Source: a virus. From it: a stretch of 25,813 nt of DNA. The notes under the pieces were generated by a model. That model did not search any database. It was given only the letters and a program-made list of their open reading frames with translations, and was not told the DNA's origin. Location: the IMG/VR virus record IMGVR_UViG_3300007520_000071, positions 1 through 25,813 of that record, one strand, 5' to 3'. The translations under genes were made by a program, and so were the position numbers. Below, piece after piece: positions 19,118 to 25,350 of this stretch; position 1 is the stretch's first letter; the number at the start of each line of letters is the position of its first letter.

Positions 19118-21520
19118 TTATTTTTTAATTAGTAACTTAACACCAATACTTAAACCACTTTCAATTGAACTCAAAACCCCATCTGATGTTGGGAAGAAAT
19201 GTTTTTTACTCACTTTAATTTCCTTACCAGATTTTAATTTTATCTTATACACTGGTTGCTTTTGAATTGGGAAAATATGTGATACCATTTTGTAACCATC
19301 TTTAGTTAAAATTTTATCATTTAACACCACATCTTTTATCTCAATAGTACCTTTACCCTCAATATCCACCTTAGTGTCAAGTGCAACACAACGATTACCT
19401 TGTACTGCTGTCCATCCAGCCATATCAAACTCATTTAACATGGTTTCAAATTCTCTCATTACTCTACCTTCACCAACATTAGTATCATCTACTTTTCTTG
19501 ATGGTTCAACACAGTCGATATAGTCAATTAAAATCATGTCTGGTCTAAAACCGTTAGCTATTAATTTCCTAACCATTAGTTTTATCTTAGCTATCGTGAT
19601 ATTATCACTATTCATTTTTAACAACCTAAGTTCACCACCAGCTTCTAAATTACTAATAACGGTTTTCTTTACTAATTCTTTATGATTAGATAACTCATTT
19701 AACTCTATATTGGTCCAACAAGCGTAGTGTTTACGTTGTATGACCTTCTCATTATCTTCAAAAAATATTTGTAAAACGTTAAAACCTTGATTTAGAGCAC
19801 TGTTAGCTATCTTGGTAATCATAGTTGTGTTATGTGTAACAATAAAATCGTCAGTAACGAATAGTTGTTCCACATTATCAACCATTATACAAGTGGCTTC
19901 TTCTTTATGTGAATATTCAATCGATTTGATAAATTTACCGCTATTATAAATACCCCCAGTAATGAGAAGTTCATTTTTTCTAGCTAATTTAAATGGTTTT
20001 ATTTTATTTTCACTTGGGAATGATATGATTAATACATAAGCTTCCCAACCAACCTTCTTAACACCATCGTAACTGTAGTTAGGTGTTCCGATAGATAATT
20101 CACAAAAACCACCTAAAGATAATACTAACCATTTAACATCATCAATTAATTTTTTTGAAACGCTAACGTACTCGATACTACCATTTTTATTCACATTACC
20201 ATCAGCATCTAACAAACCTCTAAGTATTTCTAACCTATTAGTTTTTGAATTATGAAGATAACTAATAGGTATGAATTTATTATTAGATTTTTTATTATAT
20301 AAACTTAACGATTTTAATTTATCGGTAATACCATGAATAGAAACATGAGATAAACATTCTTTAACTAAGACATCATCTTTATCAATATCTAAACATTTTT
20401 CCTTTATGGATATAACACCACACATTAACCTACTAACCTCATTAACAACTTCTAAATCCTTACTAGTAAACGTAGACGACTTCATATTACCATCACGTAG
20501 CATTACACCTAAAACATATGGGTCAATTGGTAATTCTTGTTCGTTAAACTCAATTGGTTCAACCATTGGGATTTTAAAATTCAAATCTTTTCCAGTCCCG
20601 AAAGTTAAATTATTGATTAGTTCAGAAGTTTTAACTACTTTAAATGAGTTATCAACTTTACAAGATGAGTGATTACGTTGGTCATTAGAATTGACCGCCC
20701 ATAAATGTTCCTCATCACAAAAAGTACTGGTAGTATCATTAAAAGTAATTTTGAATATTGGTCGAATACCTTGTGGGTAGACACCAATAACATTTGTCTC
20801 CTTACCATTTCTACCAAATACTTTATCACCAACATTAATAGACCCCATTAACTTAAACCCTTCTGGTGTGTAAATTTTATTTGAATTAGGTAAAGCTTTA
20901 CCAACACCAAAAGGAGCTAATATAATCCCTAGTTCAGTTTTAGCTAAACCACCATTCATGTATTCATCAAAACCTTTAATACCAGTCGCTATTGGGTTTC
21001 TAAAGTCGTCAGCTAGAACGCCATCAATATCATTATCTAATTGAATACTAAAATCTTTATTTTCCCCAACTGAAAGTGCTTTCTTTAGTATAACCTCACA
21101 CTCATCATACTCCTCATAATCACCTCTTTCTAGTATTACGTTTATTTCAGAAACAGATTTTTTCAAAGCTTGCTGCTTACAGAATTTCATAGCTATTTCT
21201 TGAACCTTGAAGCTATCATTATAGTTAACATCTTTGATTTTATTTAACTGACCTATTGCGAAGTCTCTCTGTATTGTATTACTTAATCTTTCTTTCAATC
21301 TAAACTCTAAACTTTCAAAGTCTGGTATAACTTGATGAGTATTATAAGCATTTTTAATCTCAACAGCTATTAGTTTTAGGTATTCATCACCAAAAAAGTT
21401 AACATCTATAATGTCTAATATATCGTTAGCGAATTTTTTATCAGTTATTAGTTGAGCTATCAGCCTTAACTGATAGTCCTCACCTAAAAAACCTAGATTA
21501 TCTTTTTCTACTCTAGACAT
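19118..21520 (-). CDS. Replicative helicase (DnaB/gp41-like), N-terminal piece with an internal intein and a terminal N-intein half
   Basis: This 800-residue ORF contains, in order: the helicase N-terminal domain and linker (1-190); the Walker A start 'LAPFGVGK' (201-208); a 356-residue intein (209-564); the rest of the RecA-type ATPase domain (565-710) resuming 'TTMITKIANSALNQGFNVLQ', with Walker B 'DMILIDYID' (661-669) and motif 'WTAVQGNR'; and an N-intein half (711-800) that runs to the stop. After both splicing events, with the 107-residue C-extein from the next ORF, the mature helicase would be about 461 residues, near T4 gp41 (475). It should unwind DNA 5'-3' at the phage fork as a hexamer. 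Because Walker A itself is interrupted, the unspliced protein should be inactive as an ATPase. The gene begins 9 bases after the 21530-22024 gene. Confidence 0.93.
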   Translation of the reverse strand: MSRVEKDNLGFLGEDYQLRLIAQLITDKKFANDILDIIDVNFFGDEYLKLIAVEIKNAYNTHQVIPDFESLEFRLKERLSNTIQRDFAIGQLNKIKDVNYNDSFKVQEIAMKFCKQQALKKSVSEINVILERGDYEEYDECEVILKKALSVGENKDFSIQLDNDIDGVLADDFRNPIATGIKGFDEYMNGGLAKTELGIILAPFGVGKALPNSNKIYTPEGFKLMGSINVGDKVFGRNGKETNVIGVYPQGIRPIFKITFNDTTSTFCDEEHLWAVNSNDQRNHSSCKVDNSFKVVKTSELINNLTFGTGKDLNFKIPMVEPIEFNEQELPIDPYVLGVMLRDGNMKSSTFTSKDLEVVNEVSRLMCGVISIKEKCLDIDKDDVLVKECLSHVSIHGITDKLKSLSLYNKKSNNKFIPISYLHNSKTNRLEILRGLLDADGNVNKNGSIEYVSVSKKLIDDVKWLVLSLGGFCELSIGTPNYSYDGVKKVGWEAYVLIISFPSENKIKPFKLARKNELLITGGIYNSGKFIKSIEYSHKEEATCIMVDNVEQLFVTDDFIVTHNTTMITKIANSALNQGFNVLQIFFEDNEKVIQRKHYACWTNIELNELSNHKELVKKTVISNLEAGGELRLLKMNSDNITIAKIKLMVRKLIANGFRPDMILIDYIDCVEPSRKVDDTNVGEGRVMREFETMLNEFDMAGWTAVQGNRCVALDTKVDIEGKGTIEIKDVVLNDKILTKDGYKMVSHIFPIQKQPVYKIKLKSGKEIKVSKKHFFPTSDGVLSSIESGLSIGVKLLIKK
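19121..19390 (-). other. N-half of a naturally split intein (90 residues)
   Basis: Residues 711-800 of the ORF begin with Cys1 ('CVALDTKV') right after the helicase motif 'QGNR'. They carry block A, block B ('QPVYKIKLKSGKEIKV', 'KKHFFPT') and end 'SIGVKLLIKK' at the stop. No C-terminal intein blocks follow in this frame. The resemblance to the gp41-8 N-half ('QPVFEIVLKSGKKIRVS', from memory) is strong. Together with 18931-19071 it makes a 137-residue intein without an endonuclease domain. Confidence 0.88.
19829..20896 (-). other. Full-length LAGLIDADG intein inserted in Walker A of the helicase
   Basis: Residues 209-564 interrupt 'GVGK-TT'. The N-terminal block is 'ALPNSNKIYTPEG' with 'INVGDKVFG', followed by 'RPIFKITFND' and 'FCDEEHLWAV'. 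The C-terminal block is 'LFVTDDFIVTHN' followed by Thr(+1). Position 1 is therefore Ala, not Cys or Ser. Between them sit two dodecapeptide motifs of a LAGLIDADG homing endonuclease: 'LGVMLRDG' (337-344) and 'LRGLLDADG' (433-441). Both keep the catalytic Asp, but the first has Arg where Gly is usual. Splicing by direct attack of the +1 residue, as in other Ala1 inteins, is inferred. Confidence 0.9.
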
Positions 21521-21529
21521 ATGTTAATA

Positions 21530-22024
21530 TTAATTTACTGGTTGTTCGTTATACACTTCACTAATTGCTGTGTATTCTTTCCTAGTCAAAAATTCTCTTA
21601 TCTCACCAATAATATCAAAAATGATTTCTCTGATATTAACTTGGTATCTAACCCTTGGCGGGAATAAATTACCACTAAAGTTAGAGCTGGTTATTAATTT
21701 ACCACCCATTCTCACTTCGAATTGGAAATTATCATCTATCTCAAGTATATCTTGGATAAATATATCTTCCGTTTTTTGATGTATATGTGGGTTGTAATTA
21801 TCCCATAAATAATCATCACTTTTACTTTTTAAGAATTTAGGTATAATACCTAACCTACCTAAATCGTTGTTAACACCAGAAATCTCATTCATCATTTCTT
21901 TTAACTCATAAGAACCTAAGGAGTCCGCATTAAAACCATAGACATCAAAACTTCTTTGACATACAATGTTTTTATTAATAAACAACGAAAACTCAAATAA
22001 CGGCTTTTCAACATTTTTTCTCAT
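21530..22024 (-). CDS. Unrecognised 164-residue protein between the exonuclease and helicase genes
   Basis: The frame is open to 22063, but that start lies inside the exonuclease gene. The ATG at 22024 (MRKNVEKPLFEFSLFINKNI) starts 4 bases after the exonuclease stop and fits the tight spacing of this operon. The protein is a mixed alpha/beta polypeptide with a hydrophobic N-terminal strand, a likely helix at about 40-60, a beta segment 'FQFEVRMGGKLI' and a C-terminal helix 'IREIIFDIIGEIREFL'. It has no membrane segment and no motif I recognise. Its place within a recombination/replication operon (UvsX, exonuclease, helicase) suggests an accessory role in replication. No T4 gp59-type helicase loader is visible in the window, so loader is one guess, but the sequence itself does not show this. 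Confidence 0.7.
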   Translation of the reverse strand: MRKNVEKPLFEFSLFINKNIVCQRSFDVYGFNADSLGSYELKEMMNEISGVNNDLGRLGIIPKFLKSKSDDYLWDNYNPHIHQKTEDIFIQDILEIDDNFQFEVRMGGKLITSSNFSGNLFPPRVRYQVNIREIIFDIIGEIREFLTRKEYTAISEVYNEQPVN

Positions 22025-22028
22025 AACA

Positions 22029-23078
22029 CTAATTTTTGTTAAACATTTTTTTTTCTCTCTCAATCAATCTATTAAATGGTATTAAGTATTCTGAAACATC
22101 AGAAAATTTCTTATCAATACCATCTCTTCTCATTAAATTAATAACGTTCTTAACACCCCTGTTTTGTGGGTCAATAACACCATTTTTTAATATTTCTAAT
22201 TTATTAATACCACTCAAAGTAATTTGAGGCGTGGTTAAATCAACTAGAAGTTTATTAATTTTATAAATATCCTTTCCTTGTATCCCATCTGTAACGCTAT
22301 TGATTAAATTATCAAATACTTTTAATGGTTTCTTTTTCTCCACTAATCTTTGATTCTGTAATTTTTTAGCATCATTAATAATCTCAACTAAGGTGCAACT
22401 TCTTTCAGCTATAAACGGAAAGTACTTTAAAAGTGAAGGTTCTTTAACTCCTTTGATACCTTTAATATTATCACTATTATCACCACTGATGATTTTAACT
22501 AAAGCTGAATTTGTATGGTGATGTTTAAAAAACTCATTATAATTACAAACTGAGACATATCTTTTCTTATCACATAAATAAATCGTAATATCAGTATCTA
22601 TTAATTGACATAAATCTCTATCATTAGTGCATATAGTTATTTTCTCATTTAATCCTTTAGTTTTACAAAAATACGAAATAAAATCATCACTTTCAACTAT
22701 TTCATCCTCTAATTGTCTAATAAATAATTCTTCTAGGTACTCTTGAACTATCAAACGTTGTAATATTTGGTCCTTATCATCTGGTATTGTACCATTTATA
22801 TAATCTTTATTCCGATTACCTTTGTAATCGGAATAAAGATTATATCTTAATTTACCACTAAATTTACCATCCCAAAAGACGAAAACTCTATCATAATACT
22901 TCTCATCGATTAACTTTCTCATGATGACCACAAATTGGTAAATACCCCCTATAGTCCTCCCATCATCGTTATAATCGTTTATAGCACCATGATAACCCGT
23001 TTTAAACAGAGCGTTACCATCTATTAGTAATGTTTTAATTTCTTTCCCAAGATTATCTTTTCTAGGTGCTCTTCTCAT
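22029..23078 (-). CDS. FEN-family 5'-3' exonuclease, T4 RNase H-like
   Basis: This 349-residue protein carries the acidic metal-site motifs of the 5' nuclease superfamily: 'LLIDGNAL' (Asp20), 'VFVFWDG' (Asp70), the arch region 'YSDYKGNRNKDY' (82-93), 'ESDD' (129-132), 'CTNDRDL' (Asp153, Asp155) and the helix-hairpin-helix entry 'SGDNSDNIKGIKGV' (198-211). T4 RNase H (305 residues) removes RNA primers and adjacent DNA from lagging-strand fragments, and the same role is expected here. The C-terminal 100 or so residues are less conserved. The gene starts 5 bases after uvsX and ends 4 bases before the next gene, so it is operonic. A 22-bp perfect inverted repeat lies inside the codons for the arch motif. 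Confidence 0.92.
   Translation of the reverse strand: MRRAPRKDNLGKEIKTLLIDGNALFKTGYHGAINDYNDDGRTIGGIYQFVVIMRKLIDEKYYDRVFVFWDGKFSGKLRYNLYSDYKGNRNKDYINGTIPDDKDQILQRLIVQEYLEELFIRQLEDEIVESDDFISYFCKTKGLNEKITICTNDRDLCQLIDTDITIYLCDKKRYVSVCNYNEFFKHHHTNSALVKIISGDNSDNIKGIKGVKEPSLLKYFPFIAERSCTLVEIINDAKKLQNQRLVEKKKPLKVFDNLINSVTDGIQGKDIYKINKLLVDLTTPQITLSGINKLEILKNGVIDPQNRGVKNVINLMRRDGIDKKFSDVSEYLIPFNRLIEREKKMFNKN
22798..22845 (-). repeat. Perfect 22-bp inverted repeat with 4-base loop inside the exonuclease gene
   Basis: The arms 22798-22819 and 22824-22845 are exact reverse complements, separated by 'CTTT'. The 48 bases encode part of the conserved arch motif ('YNLYSDYKGNRNKDYI'), so the structure is superimposed on functional codons. 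The hairpin would be among the strongest in the window, in DNA or in mRNA. Confidence 0.9.
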
Positions 23079-23083
23079 ATATT

Positions 23084-24190
23084 CTATTCTATAATATCAT
23101 CACCTTCAAGTTGACCGTCCTCACTTAAATACTCAATCACTGTATCGTAATCAACATTTAAAGCGTCATGAATGAATTGTCTATGTTCTTTCTTATACTC
23201 ATCCAATTCATTTGGGTTAATATAACCATGTGGTGTGGAAGCTATCGTACCATTTCTCTCAATACCAGTAACATGATTTTTCTCACATCTAATTTTAGCT
23301 TCAGTTCCATATTGGAAATCTTGATTTAAAGCTTTAGCTGTTAGTTTTTTAGTACCATGTGTTAATATACCACCAACATGGACTATAATCCTAGAATTGA
23401 AGAACATAAACTCACCACCTTTGTGTTTAATCACAGTACCATTCATATTATCTAACCATATTTTCTGAACGCAAATCATTGTATTGATATATAAACTATC
23501 TACTGCTCTACTAGATGGTATTTTAAAGTTGACAATAGCTTGGAAGGCACCCATTGCACCAGCATTCCACATATTATTACTAGAATTAGAACAAGCTGAT
23601 TTGTAGCAATTTAATGTACCAATTGAATCCCAAAGGAATACAATGTTTTTTCTTATTAAACCATCTTCTTGTTTTTGAATCATTTCACTAATAAAAAGTG
23701 AAACATCCTCAATAACTGGCTCACCTCTAGTTGGTTTGGTCATCATCTTACTATCTTGATGATTGTAACATTTATACTTATCGTAAATATCCTTACTTCT
23801 CATAAGAATAAAACCATCTGGTTTTTCAGTTATCTCACCAGTTTTGGCATCAACAAATTCTTTGAATTTAACACCTATTTTCTTAGCATGGTCAACATTC
23901 CAATTACCTTCGGTTTCAATTACTATTGCAAGGTCACCAATTTTTTGAGTACCTGCGATAGCCTCATAAAAAGCGGTTGATTTACCAGTATTTGAGTAGC
24001 CTCTTACAAGACTAACGAATCCTCTTGGGAAACCTGGTAGTTTAATCGCATCATGCCAAGCTTTAGATAGTGGAACCCAAGATAATTCTTTATCTTGTGA
24101 TACAGTTACTATATTTTCAGACTCTAAGAATGCATCTAAATCGAAATCATTTTTATCTATAACATTAGTTTTTTTCGGTGCTTTACCCAT
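23084..24190 (-). CDS. uvsX: UvsX-like (RecA-family) recombinase
   Basis: This 368-residue protein is close to T4 UvsX (391). The Walker A motif 'GYSNTGKST' is at 64-72, the 'IETEG' strand at 91-95 has the catalytic-type Glu, and the Walker B-like strand 'NIVFLWDSIGT' is at 182-192. The core ends with 'KHKGGEFMFFNSRIIVHVGG', typical of the UvsX/RecA central fold, and the tail is acidic ('DGQLEGDDIIE'). It should form filaments on single-stranded DNA for strand exchange, recombination-dependent replication and repair, working with the gp32-like protein encoded just upstream. The leader is A-rich with TATAAATA 4 bases before the ATG. No intein is present although the P-loop fold is a common host. 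Confidence 0.92.
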   Translation of the reverse strand: MGKAPKKTNVIDKNDFDLDAFLESENIVTVSQDKELSWVPLSKAWHDAIKLPGFPRGFVSLVRGYSNTGKSTAFYEAIAGTQKIGDLAIVIETEGNWNVDHAKKIGVKFKEFVDAKTGEITEKPDGFILMRSKDIYDKYKCYNHQDSKMMTKPTRGEPVIEDVSLFISEMIQKQEDGLIRKNIVFLWDSIGTLNCYKSACSNSSNNMWNAGAMGAFQAIVNFKIPSSRAVDSLYINTMICVQKIWLDNMNGTVIKHKGGEFMFFNSRIIVHVGGILTHGTKKLTAKALNQDFQYGTEAKIRCEKNHVTGIERNGTIASTPHGYINPNELDEYKKEHRQFIHDALNVDYDTVIEYLSEDGQLEGDDIIE

Positions 24191-24202
24191 TTTATATTTA
24201 TA
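24191..24202 (-). promoter_or_regulatory. A-rich leader of uvsX with TATAAATA
   Basis: TATAAATA (plus-strand 24195-24202) ends 4 bases before the uvsX ATG, read on the minus strand as TATAAATATAAAATG. This is too close for a conventional promoter with a leader, so a translation-start element is at least as likely. Confidence 0.25.
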
Positions 24203-24234
24203 TTTAAACTTATTATTTTTAAAATTTTAAGATA

Positions 24235-24270
24235 AAATAAGGTAAAACCATATATGGTTTTACCTTATTT
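24235..24270 (-). terminator. 36-bp perfect palindrome between the ssDNA-binding gene and uvsX
   Basis: The arms 24235-24252 and 24253-24270 are exact reverse complements with no spacer (core 'AACCATATATGGTT'). The structure lies 18 bases past the ssb stop and 44 bases before the uvsX start. On the minus strand AT-rich sequence with short U-runs follows the stem. It is probably a terminator or attenuator that lets the ssDNA-binding protein be made in excess over the downstream genes. Confidence 0.65.
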
Positions 24271-24288
24271 ATCATTAAATTACTTACC

Positions 24289-25158
24289 TTAAAACGGTAA
24301 ATCATCTGGTGAGTCATTACTAGATGAACTAGATGAACTAGATGTGTTATTAGTTGCAAAACTTTCTTTAGTAATCGTTAAACCACTACCATAATCAGCG
24401 TCAGATAAATCGTTACCTTCTTTGATATTTTTCTTATCAACATATTTCTTAGCGTCTTTATCATAAAATGGAATACCACCAGACACTATTATAAATAAAT
24501 AATCATAAGATTTAACTGCGTAGATATCTTCCCAAGTTCTTTCGTCTGATAAAAAAGTTTTAGATAACTCTGGGTTAGTTGATAAAGGTGAAATGTCTTT
24601 GTGTATAATTGACGAAACGAATGGCTTTTTCAATTGGTCTCTTGAGATGTTAACTGATAAATCTCTACCAACTTCAGGGTGCATTATTTCCCCAACACCA
24701 GACTTAAGTAAATCTACAATTTTGTCGAAAACACCAGTTTTTCTAAAGTCATGGTTAAATCTCCAGAACTTAGGACCTTCCTCCTCAAATTCTCTATCGA
24801 TTAATTTAACTATGTACATCTTTCTAGCGTTGTATTTTTTAGCTAACTCCTTGTCGCTTTCTTTACCAGATGCTAATAAAAGTTCCCTAGCTTCGCAAAA
24901 TGGACAAGGTTCATTTTTTTGGTGTTTTGGACACATAAATTTTCTCCATGCCCCATCAACTTGAATAGAATGTCCGTAAACTTCTACGAACGGTGATGAG
25001 CCATCTGCCATAGGTAAAATTCTAATCGTTTTAGTTTTTGAATTTTGACCATCAGGTAAATAAGTTGTGAAATAATCTTTTAAATCTGTAACTTTTCTCC
25101 CACTTGATGGTCTCTCGTTTTTTTCGTACTGTGCTAATATAGCATCTAATGAACTCAT
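24289..25158 (-). CDS. Single-stranded-DNA-binding protein, T4 gp32-like
   Basis: This 289-residue protein is close to T4 gp32 (301). The zinc-site residues match the gp32 spacing: His63, Cys76, Cys85 and Cys88 ('HSIQVDG', 'KFMCPKHQKNEPCPFCEA'). The core has the aromatic/basic stretches expected of the ssDNA-binding OB fold. The N-terminus 'MSSLDAILAQYEKNERPSSG' resembles the cooperative-binding segment. A flexible linker with eight consecutive Ser, partly encoded by a 9-base tandem repeat (about 24313-24340), leads to the final 'DSPDDLPF'. That ending is the tip of bacterial SSB rather than of T4 gp32. The protein coats ssDNA at the fork and works with UvsX and the helicase. It follows a terminator and a candidate promoter, and the leader is A-rich. 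Confidence 0.9.
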   Translation of the reverse strand: MSSLDAILAQYEKNERPSSGRKVTDLKDYFTTYLPDGQNSKTKTIRILPMADGSSPFVEVYGHSIQVDGAWRKFMCPKHQKNEPCPFCEARELLLASGKESDKELAKKYNARKMYIVKLIDREFEEEGPKFWRFNHDFRKTGVFDKIVDLLKSGVGEIMHPEVGRDLSVNISRDQLKKPFVSSIIHKDISPLSTNPELSKTFLSDERTWEDIYAVKSYDYLFIIVSGGIPFYDKDAKKYVDKKNIKEGNDLSDADYGSGLTITKESFATNNTSSSSSSSSNDSPDDLPF

Positions 25159-25195
25159 AATGATAATTTTATTTTATTTTATTTATTTATTTATT
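25159..25195 (-). promoter_or_regulatory. A-rich SD-less leader of the ssDNA-binding gene
   Basis: On the minus strand the bases before the ATG are a series of AAAT/AAAAT units without any G, ending 'AAAATTATCATT'. This is the pattern expected of strong translation-start regions in Bacteroidota, where unstructured A-rich leaders replace Shine-Dalgarno pairing. Confidence 0.45.
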
Positions 25196-25245
25196 AAAAT
25201 ATACTTTAAAAGTTTTAAAAGTAAAGTGTTTATTCTAATACTTAA

Positions 25246-25276
25246 CAAATATACCAACTTTTATTTTAAATCACAA
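25246..25276 (-). promoter_or_regulatory. Candidate Bacteroidota-type promoter for the ssDNA-binding gene
   Basis: The minus strand reads TATATTTG (plus-strand 25253-25246), matching the TAnnTTTG -7 element. Twenty bases upstream is CTTG (25277-25274), which supplies the TTG of the -33 element. It lies between the terminator at 25295-25324 and the ssb start, giving a leader of about 80 bases. This is a match to a known consensus only. Confidence 0.45.
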
Positions 25277-25294
25277 GTTAATGAAATAAGATAT

Positions 25295-25324
25295 AAAAAA
25301 AACCGCTATTTAGCGGTTTTTTTT
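25295..25324 (-). terminator. Rho-independent terminator after the 25351-25813 gene
   Basis: The arms 25295-25308 and 25311-25324 are perfect 14-bp inverted repeats: A8 then CCGCTA, and TAGCGG then T8. On the minus strand the GC stem is followed by eight U. It sits 26 bases past the stop at 25351 and before the ssb promoter region, so it ends the upstream transcript. Confidence 0.85.
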
Positions 25325-25350
25325 AATATATGTAGTATTTTTTTTACTTA

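Noticed and set aside
22025-22063. Longer start for the 21530 gene
   Set aside because: It lies inside the exonuclease gene. The ATG at 22024 gives the 4-base spacing typical of this operon.
24313-24340. 9-base repeats as a possible CRISPR-like or regulatory array
   Set aside because: They are three short copies that encode the poly-Ser linker of the ssDNA-binding protein. They have no spacers, and there are no cas genes.
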